DNA of 64,000 bases from Pleionea litopenaei (GCF_031198435.1 NZ_CP133548.1:4064001-4128000); one strand, 5' to 3'; positions 28,369 to 36,314 are shown, numbered from the stretch's first letter. The notes: generated from the letters alone by a model not told the origin. Made by a program: numbers and translations.

Positions 28369-29412
28369 CTAACCCTTCAGGAATCGTTGTTCATCGAACA
28401 CCCTCTGATGCTTGAGCATGAAGTAGGCAGCTCGGCCCAGCTTGTGGGCCAGCGCGGACAGCGCCTTGGGTTTGTTCATGCGTTTCTGGAGTTTCTGTAG
28501 ATAGCGCTGGGCCTTGTCATTGCCCCGCAGGTACAGCACCGCTGCTTCCGAGAAGGCCCACTTCAGGTGGGCATTGCCGATCTTGTTGCCCTGGGTTCCG
28601 TAAACCTTGCCGGCAGACTCGGCTTTGCATTTGATGAGTCGGGCGTAAGAAGCGAACTTCTGGACTGATTCAAAGCGCTGGATGTCGCCGATTTCGTAGA
28701 GAATGGTCAGCGCCAAGATGCGCCCCACACCGGGAATAGTCTTCAGCACACTCAGGGAAGTGGGATCGTGTTGTTTGGCCTGCCGTTCCAGGTGATCTTC
28801 CAGTTTGCTGAGTTCCCGGTGATAGCACTCGATGATCGCCAGGTCGAGATCGATGTTGTGTTGGACATCCCGGTTGGCAAACGTCGCCCGAACCTGTTCC
28901 CGGGCGCCGATATTCTTCAGGTTGGCCTTGTTGGGCGGCAGGTTGTATTGGCTCGTGGTATTCACCACATGGGCTTTGAGCATGGCCCCGTGTTGGACGA
29001 TGCGGGTGCGTCGGCGTAACAAGTCGCGTGTGGCCCGCATCTCCTTGGGATAAACGTAGGCCAGGGGGAAATTGCCGCCCTTCATGAGCATGGCGATCTT
29101 GAAGGAATCGATGCGGTCGTTCTTGGTTTTACCGCCATGAATGGCTTTCATATACAAGGCATGGCCCAGGATAAAGTGAATGCTGTGTTCTTCACACAGA
29201 TCCGAGATCCAGTACCAGCAGTGCATGCATTCGACACCGATCACCAGGTCATCACGAAACGGTTCAAGCAGGGCCAGAAGCGGTTCCGGGCGAGCTTTGA
29301 TTTCTTTGTGCAGAAGTACCTCGCCCTGTTGGTCGATGATGCAGACATACAGGCTGCGGGCATGCAGATCGATTCCACAATAATGGCGGTGGGTGCTATG
29401 GTAAAAGTTCAT
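28369..29412 (-). CDS. IS110-family transposase (IS1111 group)
   Basis: 347 residues from the ATG at 29412, which has GGGAG 7 bases upstream; the frame's earlier start at 29460 lacks this. DEDD RuvC-like catalytic residues: Asp15 (CGIDLHA), Glu61 (GVECMH), Asp99 and Asp102 (KNDRIDS). The C-terminal transposase_20 domain begins near IPGVGRILALTI and contains the serine region AESAGK. The ORF is full length, so the element may be active. These enzymes are RNA-guided recombinases, cutting without DDE chemistry. Confidence 0.95.
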   Translation of the reverse strand: MNFYHSTHRHYCGIDLHARSLYVCIIDQQGEVLLHKEIKARPEPLLALLEPFRDDLVIGVECMHCWYWISDLCEEHSIHFILGHALYMKAIHGGKTKNDRIDSFKIAMLMKGGNFPLAYVYPKEMRATRDLLRRRTRIVQHGAMLKAHVVNTTSQYNLPPNKANLKNIGAREQVRATFANRDVQHNIDLDLAIIECYHRELSKLEDHLERQAKQHDPTSLSVLKTIPGVGRILALTILYEIGDIQRFESVQKFASYARLIKCKAESAGKVYGTQGNKIGNAHLKWAFSEAAVLYLRGNDKAQRYLQKLQKRMNKPKALSALAHKLGRAAYFMLKHQRVFDEQRFLKG

Positions 29413-29497
29413 GAGTCTTCTCCCTTGTAGTGCTTCGTCGCCTTCCAGCTTAGCGGGCAACCGCCGGGCTGGGGAGAAGGCTCAATCAGTATCAAGT

Positions 29498-29597
29498 GCA
29501 TGCTACGGACAAAAAACAGCTGTCACCTTTTGCGCATTTCCGCTTCGCGGGCGCAAAAGCCGCCAGCTGTTTCTTGCCGCAGATGCAGGCGTTAGGC
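29498..29597 (+). other. attC site of cassette 1, right part
   Basis: Imperfect palindrome of about 100 bases: TGCAT..CTACGG.C pairs with CCGCAG.ATGCA, AACAGCTG (29515-29522) with CAGCTGTT (29564-29571), TTTTGCGC (29528-29535) with GCGCAAAA (29551-29558), and CCGC with GCGG around a TTC loop. Unpaired bases fall only on the left arm, like the extrahelical bases integrases read. It ends in CGTTAGGC. Confidence 0.8.
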
Positions 29598-30182
29598 AAA
29601 AATACGATGAGCAATATCCCTGAAAATATTGATATAGAAAGTTTGCCAGGGCCCAAAAGAGGTTCGTTTCCAGCTTTGTATTTTCAGGATGAATGTATTT
29701 ACTCACCTGACAAAAAACATTTCGCTCTTGCTTATACAATTACCGAGGCCAGTATGGGTAATGATGTTGGTTGTTTAGCATGGGGCGCACTGCAAGGCGG
29801 CCACGGCCATATCCACCAAAACCCGTTGAAACTCCATGCATCGTGCTGGCAACGGCCTTGGTGTAAGTGGGTCTCAAATAATGTATTTGTGTTTAAGTCA
29901 CAACAGTATGAAAACAATTCGGTTCGGGTACCTCTAGTAGCAATACACATAGCTCAAGGCTACGCAGTTTTACCGGGTACAAATGATGCTGATGTTTGGT
30001 TGCCGGAAAATGTGCCATCAAATATTGAGTTCAAAAAGTACAATGAAGCCGAACTTATCAAGGAAATATGCAATGCCTAACCAGGCCTTCAATGGGACAT
30101 CGTTTACTCCGCGGCGCTTTGGGGTGGCTACGCCACTATACCCCAAAGCGCCACTCCGTAAACAATGCCCATTAAGGCGGCG
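29592..30182 (+). mobile_element. Integron-type gene cassette 2
   Basis: About 591 bases from TTAGGC (29592) to the last G before TTGCTG (30182). It has one plus-strand gene and a complete attC at its right end. The trailing heptamer after the stem is GTTGCTG, not GTTRRRY, as expected when the last six bases come from a non-attC insertion site. Confidence 0.72.
29607..30080 (+). CDS. Cassette-encoded hypothetical protein
   Basis: 157 residues starting 9 bases inside the cassette; a longer frame from 29496 would only translate attC sequence. The stop codon overlaps the attC box GCCTAAC. No signal peptide or membrane helix. Trp/His/Cys-rich centre (HIHQNPLKLHASCWQRPWC) and a C-terminal charged helix. 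No family recognised. Cytosolic by appearance. Confidence 0.7.
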   Translation: MSNIPENIDIESLPGPKRGSFPALYFQDECIYSPDKKHFALAYTITEASMGNDVGCLAWGALQGGHGHIHQNPLKLHASCWQRPWCKWVSNNVFVFKSQQYENNSVRVPLVAIHIAQGYAVLPGTNDADVWLPENVPSNIEFKKYNEAELIKEICNA

Positions 30183-30188
30183 TTGCTG
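30075..30188 (+). other. attC site of cassette 2
   Basis: GCCTAAC (30075-30081) opens a long imperfect palindrome: GCCTT.AATGGG.C pairs with GCCCATTAAGGC (30167-30178), GTTTAC (30102-30107) with GTAAAC (30158-30163), and GGCGCTTTGGGG (30113-30124) with its complement (30141-30152). The tip is TGGC/GCCA. The extra bases are on the left arm. It closes with GTTGCTG. Confidence 0.8.
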
Positions 30189-30320
30189 AACGTCCGCTTT
30201 AGGCCGTTTGCTGAATTATGAGTTGTACGATTAGGTCAAACTCTTAGTTCTAATTTTTCAGATCGAATATGAGCTACTACACATCAGTTGTACTCGTTCA
30301 GTGTTACTGATCTATTAAAT

Positions 30321-30983
30321 CTAGCGAGTTTTAATTAACTTATCCAATCGTTCTAAGTCGTTTAGTACTCGCCATTCACCTCCGCCTTGAGTAACTCGCC
30401 CCTGCCAGTGATTCAAGCGGTTTTGATAATCACGAGGGTCGATATTATCGCTTCGCAGTTTTGTGACATTCAGTGCCACGACATTGATTCCTTTCAACTC
30501 GATCGGAAAGTCTCTGATATGTCCTACTTTTAGATCTTCCTCCAAATCGGAAAAAATAAGAATGTATTTTTCTTCCGCTTGAGTTTCATTGACGTATTCC
30601 GCCGCTTGTAAAATGCCACCCGTAATATCCGTGTTGGCACTTCCTCTGGCCAATGAGTCAACGAACTGATCAATTTGATGTTTAAACAAGCGCTTCTGAT
30701 CATTCGCTGTACTGGGTCGAGTATCAAAGGTTGTTTTCGCAATAATGTCTTTTTCACTAAAGCTTCCACTATCAATACGAGCCATCGCGATGGAGTCGCC
30801 GCTGTCTAAAGTGGCTAGCAAATAGTTCATAATACTTTGAGCTTTATTGAGTTCTTCCGTATAAGTACCCGAGGTATCGATTAAGAAAAAGACAGCTCTT
30901 TGGCTGGGTCCTTTGGTATCGCAGCCTACCAGTATCATGCTCATGGTTAATATCGATAGGCAAATTTTAACGGTTGTCTTCAT
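30321..30983 (-). CDS. VWA-domain lipoprotein
   Basis: 220 residues from the ATG at 30983 (GAGGAG 7 bases upstream). Lipoprotein signal with lipobox ILVGC (Cys21). The rest is one von Willebrand A domain: MIDAS motif DTSGT (Asp36, Ser38, Thr40), a later Thr in NTDITGG and Asp in FSDLEED, so the metal site looks intact. Last gene of a two-gene minus-strand unit, 20 bases after the stop of the coiled-coil membrane protein. Function unknown; VWA domains bind protein partners through the metal. Confidence 0.82.
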   Translation of the reverse strand: MKTTVKICLSILTMSMILVGCDTKGPSQRAVFFLIDTSGTYTEELNKAQSIMNYLLATLDSGDSIAMARIDSGSFSEKDIIAKTTFDTRPSTANDQKRLFKHQIDQFVDSLARGSANTDITGGILQAAEYVNETQAEEKYILIFSDLEEDLKVGHIRDFPIELKGINVVALNVTKLRSDNIDPRDYQNRLNHWQGRVTQGGGEWRVLNDLERLDKLIKTR

Positions 30984-31018
30984 GAGTTCACTCCTCACTA
31001 AATGTGTTTAATTGTTGG

Positions 31019-32554
31019 CTAGCGAATGGTTTGATTTAAGTTATCAACCATAGTGTCAATCGCGAGATCGTCATCCATTGTTTGGCGCTTGTTCTTTTTG
31101 CCTTTAGACGATGATTTTTTTTCAGTGACGATCGTCGTCGACGATGCTGATAAGTGATTCTGATTCCTCTTACTGTTATAAAGTCGTTCAATGCTAATCG
31201 GAAGCATAATGACCAAGTCATACAGTTGAATCAACGCGTTGCAGGTATGTCGAACGATGCCTCCGAAAATACGAACAATGACTTGCAATGAACGGATAAC
31301 ACCAATCGCTAGTACACTGAGAACCGAGCGTAATGAGTGAATGAATGACTCAAGAGGAATAGCAATGAATGCTAAGGCGAAAGGTAGTATAAAACCCATG
31401 GTCATTTGGCCAATAGAAGGAATCCAGCGAAATTCTGCATTCGCTGCGGTTGCACTCATACCCGATAAAGACTGTTGTAAAGCCTCTCGATCAAGTGCCA
31501 ACAAGTCTCGCATATAGGCTAGTGAAGCTTCGATTCCAGCCAAGATAAACAGTATGCTAAAACTAACGATCATCATTCGTTTACGCATACGGTCATCCAT
31601 ACTACTGATCATAGGAAATAAATGCGTTACCCGAAGTGATTCGAGTAAGAAAAGTCCCATGGCAATTTCAATTAAAATGATCACCAGTGCGGCTATGTCC
31701 GATGTTTTCATCGCGCCTATATAGCTTGTTCCACCCACCATTTCCGACATTGGCATGGCGATCAGTTGAAAGTTAATTAAACCACCCAGTATGGCGACCA
31801 CGAGAACGAGACCAGAAATAAAAAACTGGGTTAACGCTGAAGAACTTAGAGCGCTAAACGCACTGTCGGAATTGGCTCGAATGGCCTCATATTTCTTCAT
31901 TTGCTCATCAATGGCGTTACTTCGATCATCCAGGCCAGTAATTTTTTCATTAACTTTGCCCATTTTTTCATTAAGCTTTCGCCAATTTGGTTGCATGCTT
32001 GCGAGTAATTGATGGCGCTCTGCAGCGGCCTTCTTGTAAGCTTTTAATGTTTGCTGATGAGAGTCTTCTACCGCCTTTTTTATATTCGATAAAATGCGAT
32101 TAACGGTCGAGTCACCATTGTTAGGTAACGCTGTGATGGTTTCTACAACATCCCCCCAAGCAGGAGGAAGAGGTGTAATGTCTGACGACTTTTGATAGTC
32201 GTTTTCAATACTCTCAATCGCCTCTGATATTTCTCTATGAAGCGTTGGGTATTGGCTGAGTTCACGTTTGACGAGATCATTGACTCTTTCAAACTCTCGT
32301 TCTATGGATTTCTCACAGGCACGAGCGCCTTCTGCTAGCAGAACTTCGCGGTTTCGTTGCTTGAGTGCTTGTTCTAATCGCCTTAGGGTAAACGACCAAA
32401 GGCGCATCGTGGAATAGACGCCTTGTCCTATTGACGACAATAAGTTATGCGCCTGATGTCGGCCCAAATAGAGAACCAGTACGATAATGGTAAACCAAAC
32501 CATGACAGAGACTGTCGGGTGATCGGACCATAACAATAGCCATTGATTTGACAT
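31019..32554 (-). CDS. Coiled-coil polytopic membrane protein, family not recognised
   Basis: 511 residues. An N-terminal membrane helix (about 16-33), a long soluble alpha-helical/coiled-coil part (about 45-240), then four or more membrane segments (about 245-430, e.g. FFISGLVLVVAILGGLINF and IAALVIILIEIAMGLFLLESL), and a basic, Ser-rich cytoplasmic tail with SSKGKKNKRQ. It precedes the VWA lipoprotein gene and is divergent from a response regulator/kinase pair. The architecture loosely recalls membrane stress sensors or stator-like proteins, but I see no family motif and claim no function. Confidence 0.75.
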   Translation of the reverse strand: MSNQWLLLWSDHPTVSVMVWFTIIVLVLYLGRHQAHNLLSSIGQGVYSTMRLWSFTLRRLEQALKQRNREVLLAEGARACEKSIEREFERVNDLVKRELSQYPTLHREISEAIESIENDYQKSSDITPLPPAWGDVVETITALPNNGDSTVNRILSNIKKAVEDSHQQTLKAYKKAAAERHQLLASMQPNWRKLNEKMGKVNEKITGLDDRSNAIDEQMKKYEAIRANSDSAFSALSSSALTQFFISGLVLVVAILGGLINFQLIAMPMSEMVGGTSYIGAMKTSDIAALVIILIEIAMGLFLLESLRVTHLFPMISSMDDRMRKRMMIVSFSILFILAGIEASLAYMRDLLALDREALQQSLSGMSATAANAEFRWIPSIGQMTMGFILPFALAFIAIPLESFIHSLRSVLSVLAIGVIRSLQVIVRIFGGIVRHTCNALIQLYDLVIMLPISIERLYNSKRNQNHLSASSTTIVTEKKSSSKGKKNKRQTMDDDLAIDTMVDNLNQTIR

Positions 32555-32782
32555 AGTTGACTCCTAGTAGAGTTTTGCGTTGATTTTCTGTGATGGTCAG
32601 TTTGTCGATGTCTGGTGAAAAATCGGTGAAAAATATAGAGGAATAGCCTTGCAGCTCTCTGAACCAATAAGAGAAAGTGAAAAGTATGATGTGGTTCACA
32701 AAAAATAGTTGCTATTTTATTCTGAATCGCAGAATTTGAGAGCTTAAAGGCATGTTTATGCTGGAAGAAGAGTTGGTTAGGT
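32555..32782. promoter_or_regulatory. Shared control region of the VWA / two-component module
   Basis: 228 bases between divergent genes. A direct repeat GGTGAAAAAT occurs twice exactly 11 bases apart (32614-32623 and 32625-32634), with a weaker copy at 32676-32685. Two inverted repeats sit side by side: AAAATAG/CTATTTT (32702-32718) and ATTCTG/CAGAAT (32719-32735). An 11-base period is the usual operator spacing of OmpR/PhoB-type regulators, the class encoded next door. Confidence 0.55.
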
Positions 32783-33589
32783 ATGACGGAAATATTTTGG
32801 GTTGAAGATCAAACGCATTGGGTAGAACGACTGCTGCAAACCTTGAAAACGGCGAATTTGAGTGATCTAACCGAGCATTTTGAGGGCAATCATGTAGAGG
32901 TCTATCGTTTTGTTGAAGCGGCCTCTCAAGCGATTCGCACAAAAAAACGAGCTCCCGACGTGGCCATTCTCGATGCGAACATGAATGGCAATGACGATGC
33001 AGGCTTCAGTATTGCTAAACAGCTAAAGCAAAAATGGCCAGATTTACCGATTATTTATTTATCTGAGCACAGTGGTACCGGAATTGAGCAACGAGCCATC
33101 GAACAAGCGGTTGCACAAGACTTTATCGCTAAACATCAACACAATGTCGAACAAGTATTGTGCTGGAGACTTAAAGCTGTGTTGAGGCAAAAGCTGATGG
33201 TGAGTGATGAGCGAGATTTGCAGCAAGATACTTTGAGCTCGGGGGCACTCACGATAGATTTATTGCAATGGCATTGCTATTGGCATGGCGTAAAATTGAT
33301 GAACCCCAGCAATCCTAAAAGACCTCTCGCTCCCACGCCGCGTAAAATACTTAAAGTTTTGGTTGAGAGAGAGCCTCGCCCGGTGACGACTGATCAAATG
33401 GCAGAAGCATTAGGGCAAGATGAGTTGAGTTATGCGAGTTATCGTCAACATATTAAGACTTTGCGTCATTCTTTTGAGCAGGCCGCTGCGGAAGCTAAGC
33501 AAGAAAGTTTTTTAGATTTGTGCCAAAAGGAATTAGGATTGGTGACCGTGGGTGACTTAAGGGCTTATTGTTGGCGTAGCTCGGTGTAG
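32783..33589 (+). CDS. Response regulator, receiver plus OmpR-like winged helix
   Basis: 268 residues. Receiver domain: acidic pair Glu8-Asp9, phosphorylation site Asp64 (VAILDANM), Ser94 and Lys117. There is a longer than usual insertion around 30-45. The C-terminal domain (about 150-265) resembles Trans_reg_C of the OmpR/PhoB class (RKILKVLVE..PVTTDQMAEAL, then SYRQHIKTLRHSF as the recognition helix region). Read as a DNA-binding regulator of the divergent VWA/membrane operon, with the kinase 45 bases downstream as its partner. Confidence 0.85.
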   Translation: MTEIFWVEDQTHWVERLLQTLKTANLSDLTEHFEGNHVEVYRFVEAASQAIRTKKRAPDVAILDANMNGNDDAGFSIAKQLKQKWPDLPIIYLSEHSGTGIEQRAIEQAVAQDFIAKHQHNVEQVLCWRLKAVLRQKLMVSDERDLQQDTLSSGALTIDLLQWHCYWHGVKLMNPSNPKRPLAPTPRKILKVLVEREPRPVTTDQMAEALGQDELSYASYRQHIKTLRHSFEQAAAEAKQESFLDLCQKELGLVTVGDLRAYCWRSSV

Positions 33590-33634
33590 AATGTTGTTGA
33601 AACGCATTAAAACGTTTAATAGAAGTGTATTACT

Positions 33635-35479
33635 ATGAATGAATCATCTTTGCGTGATGAACTAAAAGATAGTCCGCTGTCCACTCAAAGCTTGTATGAG
33701 TTTTCTAATAGCGAACGATTTGACGAAAACCGGAAGTTTCGGACACCTAAATTTTTTCGCTTCCCTTGGCTGTCGGTATTGGCCAGTGTCGCTTTGCTAG
33801 GTTATTTTGTTTGTCTTGCGAACCCAGAATTAATTTCTCCTTACTATCTGATGATAGAGTTCAAAGATAAGTGGTTTCAAATTTTAATTTCCATTGTCTG
33901 GATGGCCATAATTATTCGCGATGTTTTAAGCTTTAGGAAGAGTCGACAGCGATTTTTAGAATACATCGAGTTGAAGGAGCAAGAGATTTCTGCACTTTGG
34001 GAGAGTCGGAAAAAAGTGCAGCAAAAGGCCCATGTTTATTCCAGCCACGCCGATAAACTAAAGTTTTTTATCAGTGATAAGCTACTCGAATATATTGAGT
34101 ATGATGAAAAATTTCTTCATTTTAAATCCATAGCCGCTGAAGTCCGTCACAACGGAGTGATTGCGTTCGATAAAGTACGGACGACATTGTCAGCGACTAA
34201 GGCACAGCTGATTGAAGAGCTGGCTATGCGAGTTGAAGACAGTAATGATGGATTATCAGATGCGACGTCAGACAATGACTTTTCTGAGGCAGCCTCGGAT
34301 AATGTTGGGGACGTGAGTGTTGATGAATCCGCTCCGACACTGCAAAGTACTCAGCTAAAACAAATTGAACAAGCACTCAGTTCGATGCGCTATTTGTGGG
34401 ATCTACTTGATCTGTCTACCGCCGATAACCTTGCTTTGCACATAGCGAATCATCTTATTACTTGTGAAGAGCAGTATTGCCAACAGCAGATGCAAAAGAA
34501 TCACTCTTCGGCAACCATTTTTCAACCAACATTTAAACCGCGCACGGCGATTATTAACTATTTGACTGATTTTCTTGCCGATAAATATGATTCTGAAAGC
34601 ACTACACTAGCGCAAGTTTTTCAAAAGCAACTAGAATCCGAAGTATCTAGTTTTGAGCAGTTTAGAATTGATCTTGGTGAAACCCATGAAGTACTTGGAA
34701 ACTCGAATCACTTAATTTTGATTCTAGAGAATTTACTAAAGAACGCTCTGTATTTTCATGATCAAAGAAAACCTAAATTAAATTCCGATAAAATTGCAGT
34801 ACAACTTTCTCAACAACCTGGTGTGGTTACCTTGGCCGTTTACAACCGTGGTCCTTTGGTAAGTGCTTCTGATCAAGAACAAATTTTTCAACTGGGTTTT
34901 TCTACTCGAAAAGCCAGCGAACATCATGGAAAAGGATTAGGGTTATTTTTTATTCAAGAGATTGTGAAAGGGTATGAAGGACGTGTTCGCTGTGACAATA
35001 TTGAAAATGCAGCGCAAACTCTAACCCTACGTTGGGAAACCGATAACGATGTTGTTATTACCAAAATTATTAAAATTGTATCGGAGCAAGGCGGCCTTTT
35101 TGTTGAAGAAGTCTCCGAAAGCCGAGCAAGCCATCGTTCAACTGAAAAATTAGAGTGGGACCACGCTGTTTCGATAGTTAAGCTAGAAGTCTCTTCGTCG
35201 CTAGCGGAAGGAACCTTGATCTTTGGTGAGTTGGATCAATCAAAAGAAACTGTGATTCTCGATCAGTTTCAACCCTTGATGCCGGCTTGGCAAATTAAAG
35301 TGACGAATAAAGGCAAGCGGCATAGCGTAACGTTTCTTCCATTAGATCGACGAGGCGTTTGCTTTACCGTGATGCTGCCTGATGTAATTGCTCGAGTCGA
35401 TGATGAGAACCCATTACTGGAGCACGACTTTGATCGTCAAGTTGAGTTGTTAGCCGAGCAGTTTAAAGATTTTGAGTAG
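33635..35479 (+). CDS. Membrane sensor histidine kinase, unusual
   Basis: 614 residues. Two membrane helices (about 44-62 and 81-99) with almost no periplasmic loop, a coiled coil (about 103-140), a helical region with candidate phospho-His172 (EVRHNG), an Asp/Ser-rich acidic insert (about 201-235), and a HATPase_c domain (N box ENLLKNAL at 365-372, VYNRGP at 402-407, GKGLGLFFIQEI at 432-442). About 145 extra C-terminal residues are not recognised. No standard H-box (HELRTPL) is present. Its minimal periplasmic part suggests sensing in or near the membrane. Confidence 0.82.
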   Translation: MNESSLRDELKDSPLSTQSLYEFSNSERFDENRKFRTPKFFRFPWLSVLASVALLGYFVCLANPELISPYYLMIEFKDKWFQILISIVWMAIIIRDVLSFRKSRQRFLEYIELKEQEISALWESRKKVQQKAHVYSSHADKLKFFISDKLLEYIEYDEKFLHFKSIAAEVRHNGVIAFDKVRTTLSATKAQLIEELAMRVEDSNDGLSDATSDNDFSEAASDNVGDVSVDESAPTLQSTQLKQIEQALSSMRYLWDLLDLSTADNLALHIANHLITCEEQYCQQQMQKNHSSATIFQPTFKPRTAIINYLTDFLADKYDSESTTLAQVFQKQLESEVSSFEQFRIDLGETHEVLGNSNHLILILENLLKNALYFHDQRKPKLNSDKIAVQLSQQPGVVTLAVYNRGPLVSASDQEQIFQLGFSTRKASEHHGKGLGLFFIQEIVKGYEGRVRCDNIENAAQTLTLRWETDNDVVITKIIKIVSEQGGLFVEEVSESRASHRSTEKLEWDHAVSIVKLEVSSSLAEGTLIFGELDQSKETVILDQFQPLMPAWQIKVTNKGKRHSVTFLPLDRRGVCFTVMLPDVIARVDDENPLLEHDFDRQVELLAEQFKDFE

Positions 35480-35668
35480 GGTGACTAACAGTTTAAGACT
35501 CGGGATTTGTGCACGAGTATTCATTTGAAACTAGACATTTTGTTAAGGTCTAAACTCTGATTTGCATCGTATAGTTGAAGGACTTCTTGATTAACGGCTA
35601 TTAGAAATTTACTATTAGCTATGCGTCACTTTTGGCGAGTTTTTAGCAAATGTAGGGAAAAGAGGTTG

Positions 35669-36205
35669 ATGGTTGGTAAAAATTTATTATTGGGTGGATT
35701 CTTGTTGTGTTCATCATTCGCTGTTACCGCCGCAGAGAAGCCTGTGTATTCCTGCCAAAGTGCAACAAAGCTAGGTTATTCGATGACTTGGACTGGTGCT
35801 GAGAACGGAACTGCGGTCAGCGAGCGAGGAGGGCGCTATTGGGCTTTCATTGGTGAAAGTATTCGATTTTTCATGAAAACTCGCTTTCGTAAAGATGTCG
35901 GAGAGTTTTGGGTTGCGCATTCTCACACAGATATTAACTACGCTCCCAATAACGTATATCGGCTAGAACTGACAACAAAAAAACAAGGGGATCATGGTGA
36001 GTTTCGCCTTGATAGCCCTTGGTTTAAAGGTAAGACTCTTGAGTCTTCAGGCTTTTTTGAGTTCACAACACGTGAACTCTCACCAACGGATGAACCCTGT
36101 ATTGAAGGACGCGGAGAAGTCGTCTTTGAAGACGATAAGCAGCAAAGAGTCACCGTTAATGTAGAGTTCGCTCTCGATATTTCTGGGCGTAAATACCGTC
36201 AGTGA
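35669..36205 (+). CDS. Hypothetical secreted protein
   Basis: 178 residues from the ATG at 35669, which gives a clean signal peptide (MVGKNLLLGGFLLCSSFAV, cleavage near VTAAE). An ATG at 35621 would put a long charged extension before it. Two cysteines in the mature part (YSCQS and EPCIEG) could form a disulfide. Mostly beta-strand pattern. No family recognised. It follows the kinase gene by about 190 bases and need not belong to that module. Confidence 0.6.
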   Translation: MVGKNLLLGGFLLCSSFAVTAAEKPVYSCQSATKLGYSMTWTGAENGTAVSERGGRYWAFIGESIRFFMKTRFRKDVGEFWVAHSHTDINYAPNNVYRLELTTKKQGDHGEFRLDSPWFKGKTLESSGFFEFTTRELSPTDEPCIEGRGEVVFEDDKQQRVTVNVEFALDISGRKYRQ

Positions 36206-36314
36206 CCACAACACTGAGCGCGCTTCGATGGTTTTTAAAGCTGTTCAAGTCTTGTTCAAGATTGAAACGTCAAACATCTAAGCGTTTAGAGCAAGAAGGA
36301 TCGTTTTGCTGGGT

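Larger units (their letters stand above)
27907..29488 (-). mobile_element. IS110-family (IS1111 group) insertion sequence in attC
   Basis: About 1.58 kb, GC-richer than its surroundings. It encodes one DEDD transposase on the minus strand and has subterminal inverted repeats TGAGCCTTCTC (27912-27922) and its complement (29474-29484). Inverted repeats set in from the tips are diagnostic of the IS1111 group; plain IS110 members lack them. No target duplication is expected or seen. Members of an IS1111-attC subgroup are known to target cassette attC sites, and this copy sits right at the attC core box. Exact tips are uncertain by a few bases. Confidence 0.88.
27420..29591 (+). mobile_element. 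Integron-type gene cassette 1, interrupted by an IS
   Basis: The cassette begins at the TTAGGC of GTTAGGC (27419-27425), carries one plus-strand gene (27441-27896), then its attC opens with GCCTAAC (27900-27906). An IS1111-type element splits that attC; the rest of the stem and the closing GTTAGGC (29591-29597) lie beyond the IS. Box order and orientation follow the rule for cassettes (RYYYAAC ... GTTRRRY). No integrase gene is in the window. Confidence 0.75.

Noticed and set aside
29496-29606. Upstream extension of cassette gene 2
   Set aside because: It would translate the attC stem; the ATG at 29607 gives the normal short distance to the cassette start.
31019-32554. Reading the 511-residue membrane protein as a MotA/ZorA-type stator of a defence system
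   Set aside because: No MotA/TolQ motif and no OmpA-domain partner or helicase/nuclease genes alongside.
30321-35479. Proteobacterial dedicated sortase (Pds) system, which also pairs a VWA protein with a two-component system
   Set aside because: No sortase gene and no sorting signal; the kinase lacks the usual H-box of that group.
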